64,000 nt of DNA, taken from NCBI GenBank assembly GCA_029964075.1, contig CM057141.1:12958001-13022000 (forward strand). Reading direction: 5' to 3'. The notes under the pieces are model-generated. The model worked only from the letters and a program-made list of their open reading frames with translations. It made no database searches and was not told the origin of the DNA. The first letter of the stretch is position 1. Each line of letters starts with the position of its first letter. Below, one piece after another: positions 1-12,400 of this stretch. Made by a program: the position numbers and the translations under genes. The stretch is from Patiria pectinifera. Lineage: Eukaryota > Echinodermata > Asteroidea > Valvatida > Asterinidae.

Positions 1-1322
1 GCATATAGGCCTACCCCGGTTCATTTATCATCTCAATGAAGGTCATTCACATCTTTCCGGCTAATAATGGGCTATGGCAAAAAAATGACTAGAGTGATGA
101 TGATGATGATGATTATTCAGCTCCATTTATGTCAATATGTGACGCTCTTCTCTTAATAATGGGCTATCTGCAAAAATGAGTCACATGTCTCCAAAGCCAC
201 TTTTGAGCTAAAGGTCTTTGAAAGAATGTTGTAGTGTTTACAATGGTTTAAGCAATTGGAATCCTCAACATTTTAAATTCTACACAATGTCCATTTTCAT
301 CAAACCAAACTAAGTGGCACATCAAAACAAAGAGCTCAAATTCCTCAATTTAGTACAGAGTAAAACTCAAAACGTGACTCTGGTGCCCCGGCCGTGACTC
401 ATTTTCACATAGCGGATCACATATGTTCAGTGCATCATCATCTGATCATAGGCTAGTAAATTCATATCCATCATTGTCCATGAGTCCATAACTTTTCATG
501 TAAACCAAAACCCACCACCACATCGGAGGTTTCCATAAATTAAGGTGCCGTTTTACCACAGACAGACAGTAATTTTTGTCTTAAGAGAAGAGCGCAACAA
601 CGGCAACTTACACGGGAAAGTTCCGCAACACTCTGCTTGTAGTTTTTCTTCGACAAATTGCTCACAAGGTTCGTGACTTGAGACAAGGCCAACGAATGGG
701 AGTCCAGATTCATTATTTCATTCTTTCGGATGGATGAAGCCTCAAATTGGCACAGAATCCCAGCTGGGATGACTCTCTGACGGTTGGCCTAGCACTCTGT
801 TGATTGGTATACATACAAAACACGCTAAAATAGGGTAAAATAAAGGATCAAATTTGTGTTTTTTTGCAACAAAGTGAGGTCTGGTCGCCATTTATTCTCG
901 GACTGCTGGTGCGGTGATGACGTCAGAGCTGGAGACGAACGGCGTTATCAAAAGAGGGCGCTGTTTGCACTTACTAGATTTTAGCGGTGTATTGTTATTA
1001 CATTAGTTGTCCCGCGAGCGCGAGTGGAACACGGAATAATGTAGTGCGTCTAGGTCCCACATGCACGAGGCCGAAGGCCCGTTTAAGGGACCCGATTTTT
1101 TTGGGTGCGATCTGAGGCAAACCAATTTTTTTGGAGCAAAGGATAATCTTTTAAACATCATTTTCGAGTTTGGAGTCACTGAATCATTTTTTTCTGAGCT
1201 ATAGAATCATTATAGTAGGCTACAGTTTTTATTCAGGGATGAGAAAGGGGGGGGGGACAAACGATATGATACCCCCATTTTAAAAGGGGGGCCTCCCCCC
1301 TTGTCCCCCACCGATTGACGCC
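1..1322. other. Gene-free stretch
   Basis: No supported gene. Contains a short ATGATG run near 98 and scattered T and G homopolymers (for example near 1240). Nothing else recognised. Confidence 0.5.
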
Positions 1323-1562
1323 CATGGTCCTCATATACCTTGGTGTCCTCTATCATTTGCCTTGGTGGCTTCTACTTAGTGAGGCGTGCGGCAATAGAGG
1401 GCGCTGTTGTAGCTACCGCGGAAAATGTTGAAAACATTGATCTCCATATAAAATATACACAGTATATGGAGATCAATGGTTGAAAACAAAGAAGATTGAC
1501 TGACAAGCATGATCAAACTCGATGCGCGCGCTGACCAGAGACCGACTTTTTTTTTGTTGGCC
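1323..1562. mobile_element. MITE fragment, one end GACCAGAGACCGAC...GGCC
   Basis: Inverted, diverged copy of 5636-5860: shares the block with 'accttggtgtcctc', 'agagggcgctgttg' and the end GCTGACCAGAGACCGAC followed by a T run and GGCC. The other end of this copy was not found. Confidence 0.6.
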
Positions 1563-2806
1563 TAAATCTCATTTAATCATCTTTCCTTTTCTGTTAATTT
1601 TTTTGGTATTTAGCAATCCGATGACCTTTTGGGAAAAAAATACATCCGAAGATGATCACCCCTAAAAGTAGCTAGACCTGTGGCCCAAATTTGGAAAAAA
1701 ATTATGCCTGCGCTTTATTGCAAAATACAGCAATTTTTGAATCCCATGCAGCATCCGAATTTCACAGAAATACGAGCTCGAAGTCATGTGCACAGCTTAC
1801 ATCCTCCTTCGCTCGTACCCCCCGCCCTGCAAACAGGACGCTGGGATACTCTGATGAGCTTCACAAAATCTTGTGAAGGAAGTGGCCTATGACCTAAGTA
1901 TAAAGCATCTGGCTGCAGCTAGCTGTTCAAGACCGCAGTTAGACAATGTGCGCAAATACTATCCGAAAACTTCCCATAGAAATGCGCGCATTCCATACCG
2001 GATGTGATTTCTGTTTCATTGCGGACCATGTGGACAAAAGTTTGAGCGTCGCATAATGCAATCCGACCGTTCGTGATTTAAACGGAGCCCGAGAGAGTGA
2101 CGGGAATTGTAGATTTACAACACAGATAAGTTTACAGAATTTCCCACATTATTACGCTTTTCAACGAGAAAAAAACATCTCTTAACTGGAATAAAAGAGA
2201 AATGAATCAGTCTTAACGGCCGTTTCAAACCTTGCAGAGTCATGACCTTGATGACGCGCAGGTCACTGGTCACGCACAATCCAACCAATCACAGCGTGAA
2301 TTCATCAGAGTATCCCAGCGTCCTGTTTGCAGGGCGGGGGGTACGAGCGAAACATCCTCCGTTTTTTGCCCACAAACCTTCAAGTTCATGGCCCACAAAA
2401 TGCTCCAACGGCAAAAAAATGAGGGCACATAAATCGTGATTTGGCCCGCCTGTAGGCAATATATATGGGATTATTTAGCTGTATGCACTCTCCTCATCTC
2501 ATGGAGGTAACAAAACACGATCTAAAAACCCAACCGATGTCAACATCTGAACACTGTGGATTAAATTGGGAAAAGTAACAACGGGAGGATAAACCAACGT
2601 CAAAAGAGTACAACTTTATAAAGGCAAAATCTCTAAACCCACCTGTTTATACTCTTGTCAGGGGCGGATGGGGGGGCGTGGGGTGCGGGCCCCCCTTTTC
2701 CTTCAGAAAAAAAAGAACAAGATATTTAGAGAGGGAGAGAGACTCAAAAAGAGAAGAAAAAAGAGGGAGAGACGAAATGTATAGCGAAGATCACATCAGA
2801 CTTTAA
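1563..2806. repeat. Gene-free stretch with foldback arms 1797-1866 / 2298-2362
   Basis: The segment with CCCCGCCCTGCAAACAGGA is repeated in inverted orientation (CCTGTTTGCAGGGCGGGGG) about 430 bp away, with flanking matches (TACTCTGATGA / TCATCAGAGTA). Related single arms occur at about 36865-36960 and 39500-39600 inside the 2.64-kb unit. No gene recognised; the small open frames here follow the repeat arms. Confidence 0.55.
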
Positions 2807-2850
2807 ACTTGTTGGAGGGTGTAGCCACACTATATCCAGCGGTTACAGCC

Positions 2851-3160
2851 CGGTAGTCCGAAGGTTCGATAGTCCGAAGGGTCAGTAGTCCATCTTCCAT
2901 CTTCTTCATCTTCATTTATGTACATGGCAACAGGCCAAATATGGCCCATGACGCCATTGAGTGCAGAGTGTGTTCAGTTCTGTATAGGTTGGATAGCCGC
3001 CTTGAACAACTCAAGGGAAGGTCAGAGATTAGGGAGGTGATAGATTGGGTGAGTTGCTTCCAATCAACTACGGTCCGGGGGAAGAATGAGTTTTAGTCCG
3101 AAGGTTCAATAGTCCAAAGGTTTGATAGTCCGAAGGCTCGATAGTCCGTCCGTCCGGACA
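2851..3160. repeat. TAGTCCGAAGG short repeats flanking a ~200-bp core
   Basis: TAGTCCGAAGGTTCGA-type units at 2851-2893 recur at 3094-3158, bracketing an unrelated core. A partial unit of the GGGTGTAGCCAC repeat (see 4748-5335) abuts on the left at 2807-2840. Confidence 0.5.
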
Positions 3161-3165
3161 GCTTT

Positions 3166-4398
3166 AAAAGCCTATAAAGTATTAAGACAAACCAATGTTG
3201 TAGTCACCCCAAAACCTTGTTTTGTCATCATGGAGAAAACTTGCATTAAGGACGTCCCATTTACAGAAAATACTCCTGACTATTGAACACCCAACGTACG
3301 CGTTGCTTGAATAATAACTCATTAAATGCATGTCGTACTGGTTTGAAATTTCTCTTAATTATTGTTGAGCTCATGTCCATTGAGCCTTTAAAGTATTAAG
3401 CCAAACAAATGTTGTAATCACCAAAAAAACGTGTCATAAAGACGTCACAGGGTACAGAAAATACTCCTGACTATATTGAACACGCAGAATCAACCTTCGC
3501 GTTGCTTGAACAATAACTTATTAAATACCTGTCGTACTGGTTTAAAAATTCTCTTAATTTTTGTTGAGCACATGCATATTATAGTCTATTAAGTATTAAG
3601 ACAAACCAATGTTGAAGTCACCCAAAAACTTTTTTTTGGTCATCACGGAGAAAACCTGCCGTAAAGACGTCATACTCTGACTATTGAACACGCACAAACA
3701 ACCTACGTGTTGCTTGAGCAATAACACAGTAAATACCCGTAGTACTGGTTTGAAATATCTGTCAATTATTGTTGAGCACATGTACTTAAAGCTTAATAAA
3801 GTATTAAGACAAATCAATCATGTAGTCACCCGAAAAACCTTTTTTTGTCATCACGGAGAAAACCTGCCGTAAAGACGTGCCAGTGTACAGAAAATACTCC
3901 TGACTATTGAACTCGCACAAACAACCTACGCGTTGCTTGAACAATTACTCATGAAATACCTGTCGTACTGGTTTGACAATTCTCTTAATTATTGTTGAGC
4001 ACATGCATATCAAGCCTATTAGGTATTAAGACAAACCAATGTTGTAGTCAGTAGTCACCAACAAACTTGTTTTTTTGGTCATCACGGGAGAAAACCTGCC
4101 ATAAAGACGTCCCAGTCCAGTGTACAGGCTGACTATTGAACATGCACAAACAGTCTACGCGTTGCTTGAACAATAACTCAATAAATACCTGTCGTTCTGG
4201 TTTGAAATTTCCCTTAATTTTTTTGTTGAGCACATGCATAAAGCCTTTAAAGTATTAAGACAAACCAATGTTGTAGTCACCAAAAAACTGCTTGTCATCA
4301 CGGAGAAAACCTGCCATAAAGACGTCCCAGTGAACAGAATACTCTTCTGACTATTGAACACGCAGAATTGAAACAACCTACGCGTTGCTTGAACAATA
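3166..4398. repeat. Tandem satellite, about six units of ~200-230 bp
   Basis: The marker AAGTATTAAG recurs at 3177, 3391, 3591, 3799, 4021 (AGGTATTAAG) and 4250. Each unit also carries 'accaatgttgtagtcacc', 'cggagaaaacctgcc', 'cctgactattgaac', 'gcgttgcttgaa', 'gtcgtactggttt' and 'ttgttgagcacatg'. Open frames on both strands in this block are by-products of the repeat. The last unit is cut short at 4398 by the palindromic element at 4399. Confidence 0.88.
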
Positions 4399-4637
4399 GG
4401 GAGGTTTCGCAAGCGAACGGATACGCTTACAAATACGTTTAGCTATCCGTATCCGTTTTTTACTTACGTGTAGCGAGCGAGATATGCGTGTCGTCTGCAC
4501 GTATGACGTCATACGCCACTCACTATCCGCTAAACGTGCAGACGACACGCATATCTCGATCACTACACGTAAGTAAAACACGGATACGGATAGCTAAACG
4601 TAAGTGTAAGCGTATCCGTTCGCTTGCGAAACCTCCC
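4399..4637. mobile_element. Palindromic (foldback) element, two ~103-bp arms
   Basis: The left arm (4399-4501, begins GGGAGGTTTCGCAAGCGAAC) and right arm (4535-4637, ends GTTCGCTTGCGAAACCTCCC) are nearly perfect reverse complements around a 33-bp spacer that itself holds TATGACGTCATA. The two strands therefore encode almost the same spurious peptides. It lies exactly where the preceding satellite unit stops. I did not find a clear target duplication. Confidence 0.85.
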
Positions 4638-4747
4638 TCTTTAAGTAACTCGCCGCGGCGAGATAGTAATTCGCCGAGGCGAGATAGGAGCTAATTTTTT
4701 CTTAATTTCTTTTGGCCCTTCTACGCTTCCGTAGTTTGCCGACTCCA

Positions 4748-5335
4748 AACTTGTTGGAGGGTGTAGCCACCCTATCCAGCTCCCCAGTGATATCAAAATA
4801 ATTTGAAATTCCATATGAAAAGGGCACGAAAACATGAGATATAACAAGTGATGTCATAGCCGCGGCAGAGCGCAACTGATAGGCTGTCAAATGGAAAATA
4901 CACCACATTTCTAATTTCCCCAGTTATATTTAGTCAGCCGAATCCGGAGTTATTGGAGAGTGTAGCCACACTATATCAAGCGCCCCATCCATGTCAAAAT
5001 CAATTTTTGATGAAAAGGGCACTAAAACGCGAAATATATATGTCAAGTCATGTCATAGCCTTCAGAGCACAACTGATATGCGGTAAAATGAAAAATACTG
5101 GTACTGCACAGAAATAAACTCGTCCTTAACATATACACGTATCTCTAATTGTCTGCACTTATATTTGGTCTTCCTACTCAATAGTTGTCGGAGGGTGTAG
5201 CCACGCTATCCTGCTCTCCATCCATGTCGCAATATCAGTTCGAAATTTCCGATGACCAGGGCACTAGTACCAAGTCATGTCATAGCCGGCAGAGCGCAAC
5301 TGATAGGCGGTCAAACAGAAAATACTGCACAAAAA
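4748..5335. repeat. Tandem repeat, three diverged ~200-235-bp units
   Basis: Units start near 4748, 4948 and 5183. Each has GGAG(G/A)GTGTAGCCAC, then GATGA-AAGGGCAC, then TCATAGCC and GAGC(G/A)CAACTGATA. A truncated unit lies at 2807-2840. Confidence 0.75.
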
Positions 5336-5618
5336 TAATTTAACACTTTAATATTAAATTATACACAAATTGATACAGGTTTGCTTGTACCGCTAATTTT
5401 GAATTTTGTTTCTTTAATTAACATCCCCCCCCCAAAAAAAGTAATCCGCTTAAAACTGGAAATAACAAAATTGAAAAACAGAGTCAAGTGGACCACCTGA
5501 ATGTACATTAAGGATTGAATTTTAAAAATCCATTACACATGGGGCTTTTGCTTTTTATTGTCAGTGACAGTCGAACTCCCTTCCGGCCCCTGCAAAAAAG
5601 TCAAGCTATTCTGAATTA

Positions 5619-5997
5619 GGCAAAAAAAAAAAATAAGTCGGTCTCTGGTCAGCGCGCGCGTCGATTTTAATCATGCGCGTCGATTTTTTTTTCTCCAAAA
5701 TGTTCCGCGGTAGCTCCAACAGCGCCCTCTATTTCCGCACCTCCTCAATTTGTTTTACCAAAGAGTACCAAGGAATGGGAAATTGCACCCCAAGGCAAAT
5801 GATCGAAAGCACCAAGGCAAATTATGGAGGACACCAATGTACATGAGGACACAAAAAATGCAAAATAGAACCCACCTTGTCTGTACAATCCAAGCTTGAT
5901 GAAAAAAAAAAAGCTAAAAAAAAAAAAAGCCGCGTGGCCGCGTCAATTCCGGAACTTTGGTCTGACCAGAGACCGACTATTTTTTTTGTTTTTGGCC
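5619..5997. mobile_element. MITE with GGC(C)-A-run-GTCGGTCTCTGGTC terminal inverted repeats
   Basis: The left end GGC-A(n)-TAAGTCGGTCTCTGGTC and right end GACCAGAGACCGAC-TATT(n)-GGCC are inverted. Flanks are TTA on the left and CTA on the right, close to a 3-bp duplication. Related ends occur at 1532-1562 and in the nested element 15101-15449. Confidence 0.65.
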
Positions 5998-6156
5998 CTA
6001 TCTTTGAATTCCGGATTTCGGTGATAAATTATCACGGTATTTGGTAACGCGGTATCGCGGAAGGCAATTCATTGAATTCAAGCTTCCGTACGTACACACC
6101 ACTACTTTTATAGATGCTCCGCGTGTACATATGTGCGTGTCTGGCTAGGCTATATG

Positions 6157-6666
6157 CAGGAAGACCGTTTTAGCTGATTTTCGGCTAACTTTGACAGAAT
6201 TTTTGTTAACGAGTTTGACATAAAATTTGAAAGCATTGATTTTTTGGCAGATTTCTGGCAGAATTCTGCAAAAATGGTTATTAGACAGAAAAACAGCAAA
6301 TTTGAAAAAAGAAATGTATTTTTTTTTTAAAAATCTTCAATCCTTGCAAACAAACCCTTGCATAATTGGACAGGTTGGCTGGTCTAGGTGCTGAGGTTCA
6401 CTGGGAAACGGACTTCGTCGTGGCCGGATCCGCGTTTTGCCCGAAATTTACCAATATAATTTCATCACAACATCTTTATGTGACTAGATTGTTTATTATG
6501 TAATGTTAATCTAAATTAAGGCAATACTACCAATAGATCTGCATGTGATTTTAAGTGTTTATAGTCATTTCGAGTAATTCTGGGGAATTTGGCAGATTTT
6601 TGATAAATCTGACAGATTTTTGATGTGCATTTAGCAGAATTTGGCTCTGACATAACGGTCACCCTG
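6157..6666. mobile_element. Non-autonomous hAT-type MITE with 8-bp target duplication
   Basis: Terminal repeats CAGGAAGACCGTT (left) and AACGGTCACCCTG (right; reverse complement CAGGGTGACCGTT) differ at two positions. Both sides are flanked by GCTATATG (6149-6156 and 6667-6674), the 8-bp duplication typical of hAT elements. The interior has no coding capacity. A sister copy lies at 44817-45311. Confidence 0.88.
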
Positions 6667-6674
6667 GCTATATG

Positions 6675-7562
6675 CTAAGGGAGCTGATGATTGAGAGTGC
6701 ACGCGCACATGTGCAGTCTCGTTATCTCAGCCAGGCTAGGGTACGGGTCATCATGTACTGTCTAGTCTGAGTCGAGGCTAGCGTCTACACGCGCATTATA
6801 CCGGCAATGACACAAATAAAAGGGCTGGGCCTGCAATGAACATGATGAATGTAATTTAAGTTAGAATAGGGAGGAAACTGTCGCGTGCGTGCATCGTTAT
6901 GATCATGTATGGGCTAGGCTAGGAGTAGAACTGTATGAGTAGGACTAGGAGCTGAAATATCACATGTCGTGCGTGTGGTAATTTGTGTATGTATGCTACA
7001 TGTATTACAATTTTTTACAAGTTTACTAATGTAAGGATGTGATATTTGTGCCACTTTTTTGTGATCATGGAGTTATAACGTTAGAATTTCAGCTACATGT
7101 CACAAGACGTCTCATGATGGTGGTGGTTGGTGGCTCTCAACTTCAAGTTACATGGATATATGTCAGTATATGTGGCGATTGTGTAGTGTAACGTTAGGGC
7201 CAAGGGGCAGGGGGAAACACGTACAGTTGATAGGCGAATAATATAGGGCCTATAAATGATGAAAAAAAGTGGCGTCAGGATGCAATTGAAACATTCTTTC
7301 CATCATTAGAATTTAGAAAAGTCTGCTTCTGTATGTTTAGGCTGAAAAGGTCGTTTTGTAATGATAAAAAAAGTTGATTTGTGTTGCGTTTTGTCGACGT
7401 ACGTCATCGTCATTTAACCGTAAATTTCCTTCAAAAATTCAAAACCCTGCCCTCTATTACATATCTGCATGTTCTTAATGTTGCCAACTAGTTCGCCAAC
7501 ATCCTTACTCAATACGAAAGAAGTCCAGTATTTTAGCCAAATTTGACTTATTAAACATATTT
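6675..7562. other. Gene-free stretch
   Basis: AT-rich sequence with no supported gene, RNA gene or clear repeat. Confidence 0.45.
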
Positions 7563-8103
7563 TTAAAGGGAATATACAAGTTTACAACATTTGCAAACAT
7601 CGAAAAATAAAACTATCAAGTTTTTACGAAATACCTTACTAGGATGTTGGTAAATGACAGTCACAAGCATCCTGTAAAATTATGGCTCCTGGTGTGAAGT
7701 CATTTTCAAGAAAATTGTATTTTTGTATACATTTCCAACAGTGGTCGGCCGATCACCGTTGGAAAAACCTAACTATTTTTCAACTTCTGCTTCAAATTTA
7801 CCTTTTTTTTTCAATCCAAATTTTGTTTGCTTTGGTAACATGTTCATGAACGGGTGCAGGCCAGCTACACTGGTTCCCTTACCTTACAATTTTCCGGCAT
7901 CTATAAACGGATCCATTTTATCCTTAGTGGAGTCAGGGAACCAGACTACTTGAATTTTTTGGTTTTCTTGGTTTTTTCCAGCATTTTCGAACACAAAACT
8001 TCAAACATGTCAGTGTAACAATATTTGACCTATTAAACTAACCCCTCAAATAGTTCATTTCTGAAAATTACAGCAAAAGCCAATGATGTACATTCCCTTT
8101 AAA
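7563..8103. mobile_element. MITE family TTTAAAGGGAAT, copy 1
   Basis: Ends TTTAAAGGGAATATAC and GTACATTCCCTTTAAA are inverted repeats. The full length matches the reverse complement of 24909-25443, including the palindrome GGTCGGCCGA(T/C)CA and 'ttttcttggttttt(t)ccagcat'. A short end fragment lies at 31261-31320. Confidence 0.85.
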
Positions 8104-8690
8104 GAGTTATAATTAGAGAATTGAGAGCTTGCACATGACTCCCTCACAGGCTATGTTTATCAATCTAAATCAATTAAATTGTGAATGAAAGTACAAAGTG
8201 TCAGTCTTGTTAGAAATCCAATTGAGTGTTTTTCTGTTTCTGTGTTTTCAGAATATAATTTGTATGTTTCATGTATGCTTGCAAATGAATGCAAGAATAC
8301 AGGACAGTACTCGGTAGCGTCATAATCAGAAGATTCCCGACTTGAGTCATATCTGTTGATTGAAGTTGCTCTTCCTGCGTTCGCACCAATCACAATAAAG
8401 GTCAGTCATTGCAAAAATATTGAAAAGACATGAATCAGTGTGAATCTGGGACTGAGAAACATTTGCTATTTTGTTTGGAAATAGAAGACTTTCTTGACTC
8501 TCCATAGACTTTGTACACAACCGCTGAAGTGGCATCTGGATACTACATTCTTTCTAAAGTGTCTAATTCTCTTACTATAAAAAATGTGTGTCTTGAGTAA
8601 AAAAAAAAGTACAACCCCCCCCCCCCCCCTCAAAAGGAAACAGGCAGGAAAAACAAAGCGGGCACGGACGAGAAACTTTTTTTTTTACGA

Positions 8691-9063
8691 AGTGGCTATC
8701 GTTACGGCAGCCGTTGTTTAGCGCCCTCTACGATACTTTTTTGATACGCACGCAGGTATATAATTATTTGTTTCCCCGCGTTTTGGCGAGCAGTGCGACA
8801 GCTCAGTCGATAGAGTTTAGGATTTTGCACCGCGAGGTTGCGGGTTCGCATCTCAGTTTTGCACTCAAATTTTTTTTCCTTTTCTAACGTGAGGCTTTGG
8901 AGGATTTTTTTCAAAACGGAAATAAAGTCCGAATTTCATAACGTTCAAATTCACTTTTTTCCTTCTAATTTTATATTTTCTTCTCATGTTTTTATAAAAG
9001 TTGCAGTCTACCGTAACGATAGAAAATGGGAAATGCGTTACGGCTGCCGTAACGATAGCCACT
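8691..9063. mobile_element. Inverted-repeat element with perfect 24-bp ends and an internal tRNA-like module
   Basis: 8691-8714 (begins AGTGGCTATCGTTACG) is the exact reverse complement of 9040-9063 (ends CGTAACGATAGCCACT). Between them, 8787-8860 looks tRNA-derived on the + strand: an A-box-like GACAGCTCAGTCGATAGAG and a B-box-like GGGTTCGCATCTC. A second short inverted match of the end sequence is at about 9009-9022. No host gene overlaps; SRCR exon 1 starts 260 bp downstream. Confidence 0.75.
8787..8860 (+). ncRNA. tRNA-like (SINE-type) sequence inside the 8691-9063 element
   Basis: A-box and B-box motifs have tRNA-like spacing, but a paired acceptor stem and a clean anticodon arm are not evident. 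I call it a tRNA-derived promoter module rather than a tRNA gene. Confidence 0.45.
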
Positions 9064-9322
9064 GCGTTTTTTTTAATTTGGCCTGATCAAAAATAGATGA
9101 AAGTTTTAGTAAGATCTGGATTTCAGATGAAATTTTTTTTTCAAAGAATTGAAATGTAAAGTATGTAATTCATACTTGTAATTTTCCCCCTTTTTTAAAA
9201 TGGCAATTTAGATACATCAGGCGCCGGTAGACAGTCTGCAAGTACGTGGCGGTTAAGAAGTCTTTCTGTCTTTGCTGTTACTAAGTATCATTCCAGTAGA
9301 TGATCGTTGGATTGCTCTCACA

Positions 9323-9401
9323 ATGGAAAAACTGACTATCTTGCCTGCTGTCGTGCTGTTGATGTGCTCAGTGTCGGTCTCTATCGGTGCTGCACAGGGA
9401 C
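9323..9401 (+). CDS. SRCR gene 1 exon 1: signal peptide
   Basis: Encodes 26 residues plus one base: a short MEK start, a hydrophobic core (LPAVVLLM) and a small-residue end (IGAAQG), a typical cleavable signal peptide. The donor GTAAGT at 9402 is a perfect consensus and leaves phase 1, as all later SRCR exons need. An in-frame ATG at 9272 would add 17 mostly polar residues in front of the hydrophobic core. I prefer 9323 because it gives a normal signal peptide, but the upstream start cannot be excluded. Confidence 0.8.
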
Positions 9402-12400
9402 GTAAGTATTACAAAAATGTAAACTTTAATACTCTTTTAATCTGCTGGTCAGTAATGAAACTGTAAATCTACTAATCAGGCTCGTTGGTTCAGGATTAAT
9501 GTTGTGCATATTAGCGAAACTGAAACTAACACGAAACCGACTTTGGGTCAGGTCGAGTCGGTTTGTACATCGTTTCATTTCGGGTCTGGTAGGTTTCAGT
9601 TTTGCGTTTGCAATTTTCGGGTCGGGTCGGTTAAGCCATTTTGAAAAAACCTCAGGAAAGATTTCCGTTTACAAAGTTCACTCAACACCCTGTGTACAAA
9701 CCCTATGAGATTGGACTGAAAAATTCTAAGTGTTTTCTAAGAAAATGCTTGTATTTTCTCACTGCTCAAATTGACTTTGATGACATGAAATTGCTATCTG
9801 GGGGCATGTTAGTCAATACAGAGGAAAATTAGTGAACTTCGTATATGGAAATCTTTCCAAAACCTGAAATAAACCCCCCAAAACCACCAAAAAACCTGAA
9901 ACAGCTCGGACATTCACATGCTGCAAGATTTACTGCAGAGTCACTTTGCCCGGTACGACCAAAATGGTTTGCGGTCGATTGATGCACTGTCTGTAACATG
10001 TAGGACCACCAGTAGGTCACGTTGGGATTGCTGATACGGTATGATTCAGTTACTGAGAGATGACTTTTCATGTAATGCGGGTAATAAGTTCAGGCACAAA
10101 AAGCCCACACATTTGCCCATGCCAGATATTCGTTTTTTGAAGGGGTTGGTTCGGTTTCGGGTTGGTTTGGGTCAGTTTTCCTTCATTTTTGTCGGGTCGG
10201 TCGGTTTTGGTTTATATCTATAACATTTCGGGTCGATTTGGCCTGGTCAACCCGATCACAACACTATTCGGGATATATGGGCTATACTTTATTTAACTCC
10301 TTAGCCTTGTTGAAACCAAGTATATTTTTCACAAGTCAAGTCAAGTTGCAAGTTGATTTTTTTTTCGAATCAAGCCAAGTCGCAAGTCAATTTTTCCCAA
10401 CTCCCTCTGAACATAAAGCAGTAATAATAGGAACCAGTCTACAGTTTGTGTGCGCAATGGGGTTTATTAAGCGTGCATCACGTAGGGAGAATGCAATGTT
10501 CAAATTTGCTCTCTAAATCACTTTACTTGCATTTAAAATGGTCTGGAAATGTGATTAAATATCTACAAACTCAATTTAATGATGACTTTTTGAAGTCTGT
10601 TTGACATTCATTCAGCGAGAAATTTCGGGAAGGAAAATGGGAAGAATTCTTGGCAAGCCTCAATTTCTGTATCATGGAACGACAATCTTGGTAATTTTCC
10701 AGTCGTTTCAAGATGATGTCACTTCCTCCATGTCCTCCATGCTTCTCCATACTGATGAGTAATGAGCAGTACATAATGTGGTGCAGGTACATGTAACACA
10801 ACTGTATAGCCAACGACATATCTCCATTGCACAAACCGGCACACCACCACTCGAATAACACCTTGTGCGTACCTCGACAATCCTCGCATACATACATTTA
10901 CGTATGTGTGAAGCATGCCTAGCCTGCTACATGTAGATGTACCAGAGTGCACCAGGGCCTTGGCTTTCCGTTCAACCAATTTTTGCCTGAGCCCAAAAGT
11001 TGTGTAAATTATAACAAGTCAACAATTTTAACATTGTGAGCAAGTCACAGTTTAGTCAAGTCAATTCAAGTCACAAGTAATTTTTTTCCCAGTCAAGTCA
11101 AGTTTCAGGTAATTTTTTTGCAAATATCAAGTCAAGTCTCAAGTAAAAAAAAATATCGACTCGAGTCGGACCTGAGTCCACATCAGCGAATCGAGTCAAC
11201 AACACTGCTCCTTAGTTCCTGTACCACCTCAAACCAGCCTGCCAGTTGCTCCCTGTACTGACTGCGCCAAACTGCCCAATCACTCTACAGCTTTATGGAT
11301 TAATCAGGGAATGAAAACAACGTAATGCGGTGGTGCACTTGCTAATAATGGATCAAAAAGCATGACCAAGGACCAACAAACTGACACTCTCTTGTTGGAT
11401 ACATGAAAGATCTAGCCATTCTTCAGTCGGCATTGGCCTTCAACTTTATCCAATTGTACAAGTTTGACAGACCAGATATTACAACAAATAAAGGTTATGT
11501 GTCGTGAAACTTGATGGTAACCTACATGGTTAAACAACATGGTTAAAGATATAGTCCATCATTTGTAATTTAAGCATTTTGTTCGTTTGAAGCAACAAAA
11601 GTGTTCAAAATCTAATGAAGGATACTGAGCAACTAACCTGATGAAGTTTCAGCTCAGCTTCAGCTGTATATTCCGAGAAAAACAGCATCCTAGGATCTCA
11701 GTTTCAAATCAAATGTTGCTGAATCATGTTTGAATTGTTTTGAATTGCAGCTATACGCAATGTCGCGCACTGATCCGACGAATTATAGCAACCGCGCGTG
11801 CCTGTGCGTCATGCCAATGCTTGCGCGCGCTGTGCCGAATAACAAAACGAACTACTAATTTTAATTTTCCTACGATGCGTCTTAAGACGCACCGTTGGAA
11901 AGGCCTTCTTTCGTTGATTACTTCTAAATGATAGCTTGCCAGAAAGATTAATTTCACAGGGAGTTTAGTCCACTTACTATCTTTCTACCAAGTATGTTTT
12001 TCAACAATAATACGCCAGTTACTTTTTCGGATGGCTGCAAATGGTGGACTAAGCTTAAACCTACATGATGACCAATTATAGTCACGTGACCTTTTACAAC
12101 TCCGAGGTTAAAAGCAATTTACATGTTTGTGTGTGAGACTAGAATATATTGTGCTCATGTATTTGTTTTCTTGTGCACTAAATTGTTTTCACGCACAGCC
12201 CAAGAACATGATCTGCGGTTGGTAAACGGCTCAACCAGCATGGAAGGACGACTGGAAATCTTCTTCCAGGGCGAATGGAGAACAGTCAGCGATGACGATG
12301 TTAAGATAGAGGAAGCATCTGTGGTGTGTCGTCAACTTGGATTCCTCTATGCAGTGGAAGTCAAGTCCTTTGGGCCTGGTGTAGGAGTGGTAGTCATTAA

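Noticed and set aside
3596..4412. Overlapping 60-85-codon frames on both strands
   Set aside because: Generated by the ~210-bp satellite; they recur with the repeat period and have no start or splice context.
9272..9322. Upstream in-frame ATG of SRCR gene 1
   Set aside because: It would bury the signal peptide behind 17 extra residues; the start at 9323 gives a standard signal peptide.
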